From Roseomonas indoligenes (GTDB lineage Bacteria; Pseudomonadota; Alphaproteobacteria; Acetobacterales; Acetobacteraceae), in assembly GCF_017813365.1 (NCBI RefSeq), contig NZ_JAGIZA010000011.1, positions 1-64,000 of the forward strand: a stretch of DNA of 64,000 bases, in the 5' to 3' direction. The notes below the pieces were generated by a model. That model saw only the letters and a program-made list of their open reading frames with translations. It did no database searches and was not told where the DNA came from. A program made the translations under genes and the position numbers. Positions 35,046 to 43,926 of this stretch are shown here, in pieces; position 1 is the stretch's first letter, and every line of letters begins with the position of its first letter.

Positions 35046-36158
35046 ATGCTTCTGCTCATCCCCGGCCCCGTCCAGACCAGCGCGGAGGTGAAGGCGGCGA
35101 TGGGGGTGGACATCGCGCCCTGGGACCTGGACTTCCGGCGGGAGTACGCGCGCATCCGGGAGCGGGTGCGCGATCTCGCGGGCGGGGTTGAGGGCGTGCA
35201 CGCCACGCTGCCGTTGCAGGGCGCCGGGCACTTCATGGTGGAGGCGGCGATCCGCACCTTCGTGCCGCCCGCGGGCAAGGTGCTGATCCCCCGCAACGGC
35301 ACCTATGCCGACCGCATGATCCGCCTGGCGCGGGAGGCGGGGCGGGTGCCCATGGTGCTGGAGGTGCCGGACACGCGCGGCGTGCGGGCCGGGGAGGTGG
35401 CGGCGGCGCTGGAGGCAGACCCGGAGATCTCCCACGTCTCGCTCGTCTATTCCGAGACGGGGAGCGGGGTGATCAACGATCCGCGCCCGGTGGGGAAGGC
35501 GGTGCGGGCGCTGGGGCGGCGGATGATCCTGGACGCCGTTTCCGCCTTCGGCGCGCTGCCCTTCGACATCGCCGCGCAGCCGGAATGCGACGCGGTGCTC
35601 TTCACCTCCAACAAGTGCCTGGAGGGGATGCCGGGGATCGGCTTCGCCGTCTGCCCGATGGAGCGCGCGCGGGAGCGGGCGGGGCTGGCGGGGTCCTGGA
35701 GCTTCGACCTGGGCGACGTGCTGCGCACGGCCGAGACGGCGGGATGGGGATCCTTCCGCTTCACCCCGGCGGCGCAGGCGCTGCACGCCTTCGGCGTGGC
35801 GCTGGACCTGCATGCGGCGGAGGGCGGGCGCGAGGCCCGGCTGGCCCGCTACACCGCTAACATGCGGGTGCTGCGGAGCGGCGCGGAGCGGCTGGGGCTG
35901 CGTCCCTATCTGACCCCGGAGGAGCAGGGGCCGATCATCCTGACCCTGCACCAGCCGGAGGCGCCGGGCTTCACGCTGCAGGGCTTCGTGGACGCGCTGA
36001 AGCGGCGCGGCGTGCTCATCAGCAACTTCTACAACACGCCGGTGCCGAGCATCCGCATCGGCTGCATCGGGGCGGTGACGCCGGACGACATGCGGCGGGC
36101 GCTGGTGGCGATGGAAGCTGCGCTGGTGGAGATGGGGGTGCGGCGGGAGGCGGCCTGA
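35046..36158 (+). CDS. phnW: 2-Aminoethylphosphonate:pyruvate aminotransferase-like (PhnW family)
   Basis: Class V PLP aminotransferase of 370 residues. It converts 2-aminoethylphosphonate and pyruvate to phosphonoacetaldehyde and alanine in the assigned family. The start LLIPGPVQTSAEVKAAM and the text APWDLDFRREY are typical. The Schiff-base lysine is K190 in TSNKCLEGMPG. The C-terminus IRIGCIGAVTPDDM also fits. No phnX, phnY or phosphonate transporter lies nearby, so assignment to other class V enzymes of similar start (alanine-glyoxylate type) is an alternative. Confidence 0.84.
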   Translation: MLLLIPGPVQTSAEVKAAMGVDIAPWDLDFRREYARIRERVRDLAGGVEGVHATLPLQGAGHFMVEAAIRTFVPPAGKVLIPRNGTYADRMIRLAREAGRVPMVLEVPDTRGVRAGEVAAALEADPEISHVSLVYSETGSGVINDPRPVGKAVRALGRRMILDAVSAFGALPFDIAAQPECDAVLFTSNKCLEGMPGIGFAVCPMERARERAGLAGSWSFDLGDVLRTAETAGWGSFRFTPAAQALHAFGVALDLHAAEGGREARLARYTANMRVLRSGAERLGLRPYLTPEEQGPIILTLHQPEAPGFTLQGFVDALKRRGVLISNFYNTPVPSIRIGCIGAVTPDDMRRALVAMEAALVEMGVRREAA

Positions 36159-36174
36159 CCGGGGGCGCGGGCTG

Positions 36175-36204
36175 CCCCAGGGGGAAGGAGGTCTTCCCCT
36201 GGGG
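36175..36204. terminator. Bidirectional hairpin between convergent genes
   Basis: CCCCAGGGGGAAG, GAGGT, CTTCCCCTGGGG form a 12-13-bp stem with one bulged G. It lies between the phnW stop (36158) and the EamA stop (36208), so it can act on both strands. There is no clear T-run. Confidence 0.55.
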
Positions 36205-36207
36205 AGG

Positions 36208-37077
36208 CTAGCTGCGTCCGGGGGATTTGAGTGTCTGGGCCAGCACGCCGCCGCCGATGACGAGGAGGGCGCCGAACAGGCTTCCGGTCGTCGGCGTGGC
36301 ATGCAGGAGGAGGGCGTCCAGCGCCATGGCCCATAGCAGCCCGGAGAACTGCCACGGCGCCAGGCGCGACGCCTCGCCCCGGTGCAGGGCCGCGGCGATG
36401 CTCGCCAGGGCGGCCGTCTGGACGGCGGTCACCACCACGACCAGTCCGGCGGATACAAGGCCGACAGGGTGCCAGTCGGCCGCGACGGGCACGGCCAGCA
36501 GGACGACGCCGACCAGGGCTACCTGCAGGATGGTGTCGAGCGTGGTGGCGACCTCACGGAGGCGCCGGATGACGATCTGGTAGGCGGCATAGGTGAGCGC
36601 GCCCGCAAAGGCCGCGGCGATGCCGGGCAGGCTTGCCTCCCCGCCCGGCTTCACGATCAGCAGCATGCCGGCGAAGCCGACCAGCGTGCCGAGCCAGCGG
36701 CCGAGCGAGACCTTCTCGCGCAGGAAGAGGCCACCGAGCAGGGCGAGCAGGAGCGGTGCGGTGAAGCCGAGGGCCGAAGCAGCTGTGACGGACAGGAGGG
36801 TGTAGGCCAGCACCGCGAGCGCGTTCGAGACGACGAGCGCGGCGGCCGCCGCCCTCTGCTCCCAGGCCCTCTCGGGCCGAAACAGGCGGTGCCATGTCAG
36901 CCGGCTCCCCGGCCAGGCGGTGGCGGCCAGGCCGACCAGCAGGATCACGACGCAGCGGAGGAAGGTGACCTGCAAGGGGGTCAGGCCGTGATCCGTGACC
37001 AGCTTCTTGGAGAGCGCGTAGCCCAGGACGTAGAGGAGGCCCGAGAGGACCGTGAGCCCGATGGCGGGCGATATCAT
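36208..37077 (-). CDS. EamA/DMT family transporter
   Basis: Drug/metabolite exporter of 289 residues with ten predicted membrane helices in two repeated halves. YALSKKLVTDHGLTPLQVTFLR and FLREKVSLGRWLGTLVGFAGMLLIVKPGG are typical. An upstream TTG is in frame; ATG 37077 is preferred because it starts one residue before the first helix (ISPAIGLTVLSGLLYVLG). The substrate cannot be predicted; such proteins export amino acids or small metabolites. It is convergent with phnW. Confidence 0.88.
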   Translation of the reverse strand: MISPAIGLTVLSGLLYVLGYALSKKLVTDHGLTPLQVTFLRCVVILLVGLAATAWPGSRLTWHRLFRPERAWEQRAAAAALVVSNALAVLAYTLLSVTAASALGFTAPLLLALLGGLFLREKVSLGRWLGTLVGFAGMLLIVKPGGEASLPGIAAAFAGALTYAAYQIVIRRLREVATTLDTILQVALVGVVLLAVPVAADWHPVGLVSAGLVVVVTAVQTAALASIAAALHRGEASRLAPWQFSGLLWAMALDALLLHATPTTGSLFGALLVIGGGVLAQTLKSPGRS

Positions 37078-37255
37078 CGAGCCCTGGTGGGTCTTCGCTT
37101 CCGTCCTTGGCGCTTCCAAGCCGCTCTCTCCACGTCAGGATCAGCTCAGCGCTGCGCCGTCATGCCGGCATCCTAGCCCTGGATAAGCCTGAAGGGGATG
37201 CCGGGTGGGATGGCCGGCGGGAGCCGGAACCGCCTTCCCGGCCTCGGGGCGGCGC

Positions 37256-38218
37256 CTATTCCGGCTGGATGCCCGCAACCTGCGCGATGCGCGCCGTGCG
37301 CTCGGATTCCGTTTCGATAAAGCGTGCGAAGCTGGCGCGGTCCTCGGCCACGGGTTCCGCGCCTTGGTCGGCGATGCGGGCGCGAATTTCGGAGTCACGG
37401 GCGAGGGTTTGGACGGCGGCGTTGAGGCGGTCGGCCTCGGCCGCGGGGAGGCCCTTGGGGGCCCAGAGGGCGTACCAGAGAGTGAAGTCCAGGCCGGGCA
37501 TGCCGCCCTCGGCGACCGTGGGGATGGACGGGGCGCGGTCCGAGCGGCGGGGACCCATGACGGCGAAGGCGCGCAGGCGGTTGGCCTCGATATGGGGCAG
37601 GGCGGAGCCGAGCGGGGCGACCATCAGGGCGGCGTTGCCGGAGAGCACATCCGTCAGCGCGGGTGCGGTGCCGCGATAGGAGACGACGAGGGCATCGGCG
37701 CCGGCCGCCTGCTTGAAACTTTCCGTCGCAAGGTGGCCCATGGCGCCGAGGGCGGAGTTGGCGAAGGGGAAGGCCTCCGGCTTCGCCTTCATGGCGGCGA
37801 CGAGGGCGGGAAGGCCGCCTTCGGGCGTCGTGCGGGGGTTGCCCACCAGCACCATAGGGGCGGTGGCCAGGCGGGCGATGGGGGTGAAGTCCGCGACCGG
37901 GTCGTAGGGCACGGCGCGCATGACGCGGCGGGCCATGAGGTGGATGTCCGCGTTGACGAGGAGGGTGGTGCCATCGGGCGCGGAGCGGGCGACCTCCGCG
38001 GCGCCGAGGGTGTTGTTGGCGCCCGAGCGGTTCTCCACCACCCAGGTCTGGTCCAGCGCCTCGGCGAGGCGGGTGGCGTAGATGCGGCCGATCACGTCGA
38101 TGGCGCCACCAGGGGCGGCGGGCACGACGAGGCGCACGGTGCGGCGCTGGGCGCGCGCGATGCCCGGCATGAGCGGGAGCAGGGCGGCGCCGGAGAGGGC
38201 GCGGCGGGGGATGCGCAT
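37256..38218 (-). CDS. Bug family substrate-binding protein
   Basis: Extracytoplasmic carboxylate-binding protein of 320 residues. The N-terminal signal includes MRIPRRALSGAALLPLMPGIARAQ. The family marks are VRLVVPAAPGGAIDVIGRIYA, VENRSGANNTLGA and VVSYRGTAPALTDVLSG. It follows the class II aldolase gene on the same strand with a 60-bp gap, so both are probably transcribed together under the MarR regulator at 39160. No transporter membrane genes are in the neighbourhood. Confidence 0.92.
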   Translation of the reverse strand: MRIPRRALSGAALLPLMPGIARAQRRTVRLVVPAAPGGAIDVIGRIYATRLAEALDQTWVVENRSGANNTLGAAEVARSAPDGTTLLVNADIHLMARRVMRAVPYDPVADFTPIARLATAPMVLVGNPRTTPEGGLPALVAAMKAKPEAFPFANSALGAMGHLATESFKQAAGADALVVSYRGTAPALTDVLSGNAALMVAPLGSALPHIEANRLRAFAVMGPRRSDRAPSIPTVAEGGMPGLDFTLWYALWAPKGLPAAEADRLNAAVQTLARDSEIRARIADQGAEPVAEDRASFARFIETESERTARIAQVAGIQPE

Positions 38219-38278
38219 GGACGTTCTCCGCTATGGAGTTCTGGCGCGGGGCCGTTCCGGCCTCTCGCGCCGATGCGG

Positions 38279-38998
38279 TCAGATCCCGCCGAAGCCGGCG
38301 CGGGCGCGGTAGTAGGACCAGGCGCGGTCCAGCGGGCGCTCGCCCATCAGCATCTCGGATGTGAGCCTGATCTCGCCTTCCGTGAGGAAGCGCGGGGTGC
38401 CCATGGCGGTGGCGCGGGCCTGCAGATCCGCATTGTCCTTCATGCGGACGCTGACGAAGACGACAGCGGGCAGGGAGTGCGCGGCGACGGCGGCGCCGTG
38501 GTTCTTCAGCAGGACGCAGGTGCCGTTGCCGAGGGCCTTGGCGAGGCTGTCGGCGCGCGGGGCGTCGTCGATCAGCATGTTAGTGTCGCCGAACTCGTCG
38601 CGGCTGTCCCAGACCGGCACCGCGCCGCCGAGGACGGAAGCCATGTGCATGATCGGGCGCAGCGGCACGTCCACGATCGTGTAGGGCATCACGGCCGGGG
38701 CGTGGTGGTGGACGGTGGCGTTCACGTCCGGGCGCGCGGCGAAGATGCGGGCGTGGAGGACGCTTTCCAGGTAGGGGCGCAGGCCCTTGGGATCGACGGG
38801 GGTGCCGTCCAGCGTGAATTCCAGCAGGTCGTCGCGCGTGACGAGCTCCGGCGAGCGGGAGCGGGAGATGAAGAAGCGGTCGGGGCGGCCGGGGTGGCGC
38901 AGGGCGACGTGGCCGAAATCGTCGAGGACGCCCTCATGGGCGAGAATGCGGTTGGCGACGACGAGGTCGCCCAGCAGCGCGTGCAGGTCCTGGCTCAA
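38279..38998 (-). CDS. Class II aldolase/adducin family protein
   Basis: Metal-dependent aldolase-like protein of 239 residues. Zinc ligands are in TVHHHAPAVMPY and KNHGAAVAA; the remaining fold matches the L-fuculose-phosphate/ribulose-phosphate epimerase group. Translation starts at TTG 38998, with GGGAG about 9 bp upstream. Proteins of this kind often act as hydroxy-acid or aldehyde lyases or decarboxylases in carboxylate catabolism. The substrate is not known. It heads the minus-strand pair with the Bug protein and faces the MarR regulator. Confidence 0.88.
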   Translation of the reverse strand: MSQDLHALLGDLVVANRILAHEGVLDDFGHVALRHPGRPDRFFISRSRSPELVTRDDLLEFTLDGTPVDPKGLRPYLESVLHARIFAARPDVNATVHHHAPAVMPYTIVDVPLRPIMHMASVLGGAVPVWDSRDEFGDTNMLIDDAPRADSLAKALGNGTCVLLKNHGAAVAAHSLPAVVFVSVRMKDNADLQARATAMGTPRFLTEGEIRLTSEMLMGERPLDRAWSYYRARAGFGGI

Positions 38999-39062
38999 GC
39001 CGCAGACTCCCGGGGAATGGCGGGTGCGCCCGCTTCACTCCGCTTTCCTGGACGTGTTTCGT

Positions 39063-39086
39063 TGAAAGTCAGTATGCGTTCTTTCA
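39063..39086. promoter_or_regulatory. Operator-like inverted repeat
   Basis: TGAAAG, 12 bases, CTTTCA: 6-bp arms spaced as in MarR-type operators. It lies in the 161-bp gap between the divergent aldolase and MarR genes, 65 bp before the aldolase start. Binding is inferred. Confidence 0.45.
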
Positions 39087-39159
39087 GTGTGCCGTCAATA
39101 TAGGCGCCGTGATCGCCGGGGAGGCTGAGGGCTTGAGTGGCAGCGAGGATGAAGGGCCG

Positions 39160-39621
39160 ATGCAGGAGATCTACGGAATGCCCGGGCACCTGATCCGGCG
39201 TGCCCATCAGATTTCAGGCGCTCTCTTCGCGGAGGAGGTGGGGGAGCACGACCTGACCTCCGTGCAGTTCAGCGCGCTGTTCGCGATCCGGGCCTATCCC
39301 GGGGTGGACGCGACGCGGCTCTCCGCGCTGATCGCCTTCGACCGCTCCACTCTGGGCGGGGTGCTGGAGCGGTTGGAGGCGAAGGACTGGATCGTCAGGG
39401 AGCCGGCGCCGGCGGACCGGCGGGCCAAGCGGCTGCGGCTGACACCAGCGGGTGCGGATTTGCTGCAGGAGGTGGAAGGGCCTGTGCGGCGCGTGCAGGA
39501 GAAGCTGCTGGCGCCGCTCTCCCCGGCGGACCGGGCCACTTTCCTTCGCTTGGCCGCGCAGCTGGCGGACCTGCACAACGAGGTGACGCCGGCGCCGATC
39601 CGGCGGGCAATGGTGGGTTAG
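39160..39621 (+). CDS. MarR family transcriptional regulator
   Basis: Winged-helix regulator of 153 residues. It opens MQEIYGMPGHLIRRAHQISGALFAEEV. The DNA-binding region is ATRLSALIAFDRSTLGGVLERLEAKDWIVREPAPADRRAKRLRLT (about residues 52-97). A GTG 51 bp upstream could start a longer protein, but ATG 39160 has GAGGATGAAGGG before it and begins like related regulators. It probably controls the divergent aldolase and Bug genes and itself. The ligand is probably an aromatic or carboxylate compound. Confidence 0.88.
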   Translation: MQEIYGMPGHLIRRAHQISGALFAEEVGEHDLTSVQFSALFAIRAYPGVDATRLSALIAFDRSTLGGVLERLEAKDWIVREPAPADRRAKRLRLTPAGADLLQEVEGPVRRVQEKLLAPLSPADRATFLRLAAQLADLHNEVTPAPIRRAMVG

Positions 39622-39671
39622 CCTGCCTCGCCGGATGACTGGGGCTAGCCGGCTTCCGCGAATGACCAGGG

Positions 39672-40457
39672 TTAGCCGGCTTCCGCCGGCAGGGGCGGGT
39701 TCCCCGTCCCCTCCGGCCCGCGCATCCCGATGCGGCCGAGGCCGGGAAGCTTGATCGCGGGGCGGCGCAGGTCCAGCCCGGCAACGGCACCGAGGATGTT
39801 CACCTCGATCCCTTCCACCCAGGCGAGGGTCAGGCCGGCATAGCCGCCGAGCGAGAGGCGAAAGCCCGTGCGGGACGGGGTGGGACGCAACCAGCGGCCG
39901 TCATGCGGGTAGTCCTTGCCGAGGGCATTGGGCGGCAGGGTGAGGCCGATGGCGGGAACGGCCTCCATGATTGCCGCGACGAAGGTGTTGGAGTTGGGGC
40001 CGGGCCAGGCGCGGTAGTCGCCCTGGTTGCTCCAGGCATATTCCGCGACGGCCTTCTGGATTGGCGGGATCATGGCGGCGGCGGAGGGGCCATCGGCCGC
40101 GAAGACGGTTTCCGGCACCTGGCCGAACCAGCGGCCATCCGGGGCGAAGCCGTTCATGCGGATGGGATCGCCCCAGGCCGTGTAGTCATAGCGGGTGTAG
40201 GACGCCGCGCCTTCCGGCTTGAAGACGATCCAGCAATGCACCGCGAAGATGCCGCGCCAGCGCACGGTGGGGGCGGCATAGACGCGCACCACGGCACCGG
40301 GATTGCGGGAGGCCGGCGGCAGGAGGCCGGCGCTGGAGCGATCCGCTGCCCGCCAATCCGTGCCCGCCGACCTGGCCTTGTAGAGGGCGGCGGAGATTCC
40401 GAGCGGGACGATGTAGAACAGGACGAAGAGGAGAAGCGCGGCTTTGAGGACGGTCAT
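39672..40457 (-). CDS. DUF3750 domain-containing protein
   Basis: Protein of 261 residues. A single N-terminal hydrophobic helix (about 5-25, LKAALLLFVLFYIVPLGIS) acts as signal anchor. The body contains VYAAPTVRWRGIFAVHCWIVFKPEGA, YDYTAWGDPIRMNGFAPDGRWFG and SNTFVAAI, as in DUF3750 (a NlpC/P60-like or transglutaminase-like fold has been suggested for related proteins). The function is unknown. Repeat copy 2 lies upstream of its start. Confidence 0.82.
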   Translation of the reverse strand: MTVLKAALLLFVLFYIVPLGISAALYKARSAGTDWRAADRSSAGLLPPASRNPGAVVRVYAAPTVRWRGIFAVHCWIVFKPEGAASYTRYDYTAWGDPIRMNGFAPDGRWFGQVPETVFAADGPSAAAMIPPIQKAVAEYAWSNQGDYRAWPGPNSNTFVAAIMEAVPAIGLTLPPNALGKDYPHDGRWLRPTPSRTGFRLSLGGYAGLTLAWVEGIEVNILGAVAGLDLRRPAIKLPGLGRIGMRGPEGTGNPPLPAEAG

Positions 40458-40525
40458 GGGCCGTCCTCATCTTTGTTGCGGTGCGGCAGGGTGCAAGGTT
40501 TGGCGGGTAACCTTCGCGGTCGGTC

Positions 40526-40788
40526 TGTCCCGGAGAGAGGAAGGAGGAATTCTACCTCTCCCCGGACCCCTCACCTTCATCTTCTTCTGGCAGTCGGTTC
40601 TGCTGCGTTGACTGTGCGCCTCGGCTCGTCGTGCCGAGGCGACGGCAAGGGCAGGATCGAGCCCAATCCTAGAGGGCTGACAGATCAGGTCAGTCCTGCG
40701 GCAGCCCGATGCAGGTCCAGGGTTGGACCTATAGCTCCAACCAGCCTCCTGGCGGGGGTTCCAGGGGGCGGCGCCCACTGGTCCCGGA
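40526..40788. repeat. Intergenic repeat, copy 2
   Basis: This 263-bp block occupies most of the 335-bp gap between DUF3750 and the cytosine-deaminase-like gene; the remaining bases hold nothing I can name. It matches copy 1 (6584-6830) in the same order and orientation. The GCCTCGGC...GCCGAGGC stem is perfect here, while the first hairpin carries two mismatches. A 22-bp insertion with its own GGTTGG...CCAACC stem sits before the CAGCCTCCTGG segment. The right end lies 5 bp from the amidohydrolase stop codon, mirroring copy 1. Confidence 0.85.
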
Positions 40789-40792
40789 CAGG

Positions 40793-42118
40793 TCAGAAGA
40801 TGTCGTCCAGTTCCCGGTAGTCCGGCAATTCGGTGGAGATCGGGCGGCCGTTGCGGAGGACGAGGCGAGGGCCGCGGCGGCGGGAGAGCAGCTCGTCCAT
40901 GGTGCGGCCGCGGAAGAGGAGGAGGTCGGCGGCGGCGCCGGGGCGGATGCGGCCGTGCTCGGGCAGGCCCATCCAGTCGGCGGGGCGGGCGGCGATGGTG
41001 GTGGGCCAGTCCGCGATGGGCTTGTCCAGGTGGCCGATGCGGACGGCGTCCGTGAAGGTCTCCATCGGATCGTGGTCGCCGTAGCCGTAGAAGGGGTCCC
41101 GGCAGTTGTCGCCGCCGATGAGCACGGTGATGCCGCGGGCGCGGAGCTCGTGCAGCAGGGTCACGCCGCGCCAGCGCGGGGTGCGGTGGGGCACGCGGTC
41201 CTGCAGATAGAGGTTCACCGGGGGCAGGGAGATGATCGTGATCCCGGCCTCCGCCACCAGGTCCATCACGCGGTCGGCGGCGTCCGGTTCCTGCACGGCG
41301 AGGCTGCAGCAGTGGCCGCAGGTGACGCGTCCCGGGAAGCGGTGGCGGATGGCGGCGCGGGCGATGGGACCGAGCGTGGCGGCCCTGGGATCGCCGCTCT
41401 CGTCCACGTGCAGGTCGATGTCCAGGCCGTGCCGCATCGCAAGGCGGAAGAGGGCGTCGAGCCAGGAATCCATCCTCTCCATCGTCGCGCCGGCGGGGAG
41501 GCTGGTATTGCCGCCGAGGAGGCCGCCGGTGGTGGCGATGCGGGCGGCCAGGGCCTCGCCTTCTTCCTCCGCGTAGGTCGCGGTCGGGACCATGCCGACG
41601 GCCTGGAGGGCAACGCGCGCGCGCCATTCCTCGCGCAGCTCCGCGAAGACGGGCCAGGAGATGGCGGCCTGGGGGCCCTGGCTGTCGAGATGGGTGCGGA
41701 TAGCGACGACGCCGTTCGCCTCGGCGCAGCGCAGGGCGAAGGTGAAGCGGCGGCGGACGTCCTCCGCGCTCCAGTTCGCGGCGCGGTCCTCGGCCACGGC
41801 CTTCACGGCGCCGGGGTGGCTGCCGTCCGGGTTCCCTGCGCGGGGGAGGATGTGGCCCTTGTCGAGATGGGCGTGGGGATCGACGAGGCCAGGCCAGACC
41901 TGGCCGCGATCGAGGTCCAGCGCGCCTTCGGGGGGCCTGGCGGCGGCGGGGGTGAGGGCGGCGATGCGGCCATCGGCGATGTGGATGTCGGCGAGGACGA
42001 GGCCGTCCGCATCGGCGGGGCCGAGGTTGCCTTCCGTCAGCACGGCGGGGATGGAGGCGCGGTGGAGCAGCATCCCGCCCCCGTCGGTGGGGAGCGGGGG
42101 GAAGCCTGGCACGGTCAA
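40793..42118 (-). CDS. Amidohydrolase, cytosine deaminase-like
   Basis: Metal-dependent deaminase/hydrolase of 441 residues. Metal ligands are H82 and H84 in DPHAHLDKGH, a histidine in DLHVDESGD, one in VTCGHCCSLA, and an aspartate in GGDNCRDPF. The pattern follows bacterial cytosine deaminase (CodA). TTG 42118 overlaps the permease stop and has AAGGA 4 bp before it; an ATG at 42073 would shorten the protein by 15 residues. The transporter genes upstream suggest uptake of a pyrimidine or related N-heterocycle, then deamination. The substrate is inferred from family and context only. Confidence 0.86.
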   Translation of the reverse strand: MTVPGFPPLPTDGGGMLLHRASIPAVLTEGNLGPADADGLVLADIHIADGRIAALTPAAARPPEGALDLDRGQVWPGLVDPHAHLDKGHILPRAGNPDGSHPGAVKAVAEDRAANWSAEDVRRRFTFALRCAEANGVVAIRTHLDSQGPQAAISWPVFAELREEWRARVALQAVGMVPTATYAEEEGEALAARIATTGGLLGGNTSLPAGATMERMDSWLDALFRLAMRHGLDIDLHVDESGDPRAATLGPIARAAIRHRFPGRVTCGHCCSLAVQEPDAADRVMDLVAEAGITIISLPPVNLYLQDRVPHRTPRWRGVTLLHELRARGITVLIGGDNCRDPFYGYGDHDPMETFTDAVRIGHLDKPIADWPTTIAARPADWMGLPEHGRIRPGAAADLLLFRGRTMDELLSRRRGPRLVLRNGRPISTELPDYRELDDIF

Positions 42119-42951
42119 CGGTCCTTCTTCAGTGCGCTCTCATGCCAACGGCGGAGCATCAGGTGCGAGACGAGGGAGAGGGCGAGGAAGATGACGACGC
42201 CGGAGAAGGAGATCAGGGCCAGGGCCGCGAACATGCGGGGGATCTGGAGCTGGTAGCCGGATTCGAGGATGCGGTAGGCGAGGCCCGAGGAGGCGCCGCC
42301 GGTGCCGGCCACGAATTCCGCGACGATGGCGCCGATGAGGGAGAGGCCGCCGGAGATGCGGAGCCCGGCCAGGAAGAAGGGCATGGCGGCGGGCAGGCGG
42401 AGTTGGACCAGCGTCTGCCAGCGCGTGGCGCCGTAGAGACGGAACAGGTCCACCAGGTTCCGGTCCGTGCTGTTCAGCCCGATGGTGGTGTTGGAGACGA
42501 TGGGGAAGAAGGCGACGATCCAGGCGCAGATGAGGAGGGACGCCTGGACGTTGTCCACCCAGATGATGATGAGCGGGGCGATGGCGACGACCGGCGTGAC
42601 CTGCAGCATCACCGCATAGGGCAGGAAGGTCATTTCCACCCATTTGGACTGGCTGAACAGGACGGAGAGGGCGACGCCGGCCGAGACCGCCACCAGCAGG
42701 GCGAGAAGGGTGATGCGGAGCGTGACCGCGAGCGAGCCGGAGAGGGTGGGCCAATCCTTCACCAGGGTCTGCGCGATCTGGACGGGGCCGGGGACGATGT
42801 AGGCGGGCACGGCGAAGTGGCGCACGGCCCATTCCCAGCCGCCGAGGAGGAGAAGGCCCATGACGAGCGGCGCGAGGATGCGCGGCCAGGTCCCGGCGGA
42901 CAGGCCGAGGAAGCGGCGCTCCTGCGGAAGCGCCTCGTCGGGCGGGGTCAT
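42115..42951 (-). CDS. ABC transporter permease
   Basis: Membrane subunit of an SsuC/TauC/ThiX-type importer, 278 residues with about six hydrophobic segments. The coupling loop TDRNLVDLFRLYGATRWQTLVQLRLPAAMPFFL (about 160-192) fits the EAA motif. Its ATG overlaps the ATPase stop by four bases, and its stop overlaps the TTG start of the amidohydrolase. The cluster has no binding-protein gene of its own. Confidence 0.92.
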   Translation of the reverse strand: MTPPDEALPQERRFLGLSAGTWPRILAPLVMGLLLLGGWEWAVRHFAVPAYIVPGPVQIAQTLVKDWPTLSGSLAVTLRITLLALLVAVSAGVALSVLFSQSKWVEMTFLPYAVMLQVTPVVAIAPLIIIWVDNVQASLLICAWIVAFFPIVSNTTIGLNSTDRNLVDLFRLYGATRWQTLVQLRLPAAMPFFLAGLRISGGLSLIGAIVAEFVAGTGGASSGLAYRILESGYQLQIPRMFAALALISFSGVVIFLALSLVSHLMLRRWHESALKKDR

Positions 42952-43787
42952 GCGGCCATGGCCCTTTCCAGCGCCCCTGAGACGGTGCGGCAGAGCGCGG
43001 CATAGTCGGGCGAGGTGCGGAAGGCCTCGTCCCGCTGCACTGGCGCCTCGATGGAGAGGTCGGAATGGAGGCGGCCGGGGCCCGCGGCCATGACGATCAC
43101 CCGTTCGGAGAGGTAGACGGATTCGAAGACGGAATGGGTGACGAAGACGGCGGTGAAACGCCTGGCTTCCCAGAGGCGGAGCAGGTCGTTGTTCAGGCGG
43201 AAGCGGGTGATCTCGTCCAGGGCTGCGAAAGGCTCGTCCAGCAGCAGCATCTCCGGTTCCGTCACTAGGGCGCGGGCGATGGAGACGCGCATCTTCATGC
43301 CGCCGGAGAGCTCGCGCGGGTAGCTTTCCGCGAAGTCGGAGAGGCCGACGAGGGCGAGCATCTTCCGCGCGCGGCGGTGGCGCTCCGCCTTCGCCACGCC
43401 TTCCAGCCTCAGGGGCAGGGCGACGTTGTCGATGGCGGTCTGCCAGGGCATGAGCGTGGGCTCCTGGAAGACGAAGCCGAGCTTCGGCCTCGGGGTGCCC
43501 CTGGCGTCATGCGTGGCGCGCGGCCAGTCGATCGTGCCGGCGGTGACGGGCGAGAGGCCTGCCACCATGCGCAGCACCGTGCTCTTCCCGCAGCCGGAGG
43601 GGCCGAGGAGGGAGACGAAGCCCCCCGCCGCGATGTCCAGGTCCAGCCCCCGCACCGCCAGCGTGCCGTTCCCGTAGCGCTTGGTCACGCCGCGGAGGGA
43701 GACGACGGGGAGGGTGCCCGGCGCCGTGCCGTGGTTCCGTGCCGGGGCGGTGTGGTCGCTGGCCGCGATGGTGCCGTCCTCCTGCAC
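42948..43787 (-). CDS. ABC transporter ATP-binding protein
   Basis: ATPase of 279 residues. Walker A is GPSGCGKST, the signature is LSGGMKMR (unusual M and K after the SGG), Walker B is MLLLDEP, and the switch region is FVTHS. The frame continues 94 codons upstream without similarity to the family and across the desaturase start, so GTG 43787 is chosen. It is the first gene of the minus-strand operon ATPase-permease-amidohydrolase. Probable role: energising uptake of a pyrimidine-like ring. Confidence 0.9.
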   Translation of the reverse strand: MQEDGTIAASDHTAPARNHGTAPGTLPVVSLRGVTKRYGNGTLAVRGLDLDIAAGGFVSLLGPSGCGKSTVLRMVAGLSPVTAGTIDWPRATHDARGTPRPKLGFVFQEPTLMPWQTAIDNVALPLRLEGVAKAERHRRARKMLALVGLSDFAESYPRELSGGMKMRVSIARALVTEPEMLLLDEPFAALDEITRFRLNNDLLRLWEARRFTAVFVTHSVFESVYLSERVIVMAAGPGRLHSDLSIEAPVQRDEAFRTSPDYAALCRTVSGALERAMAA

Positions 43788-43926
43788 GCCGGCCGATCCA
43801 GCCCCCCGTTTCTGCGACGCCCGGCACGGGGTCAAGGTGGGGTGGGGCGGGCGGCCCGGAAGGGGGAGGGGCTGCGGCGCGGGATTTGCTTCACGCCCGG
43901 GGCGGCTGTGAAAGAGGATCGGCAGC

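Noticed and set aside
33558-36302. A 914-codon minus-strand frame
   Set aside because: It is Pro/Arg/His-rich, lacks any family pattern and covers genes on the plus strand with clear motifs; a GC-skew shadow.
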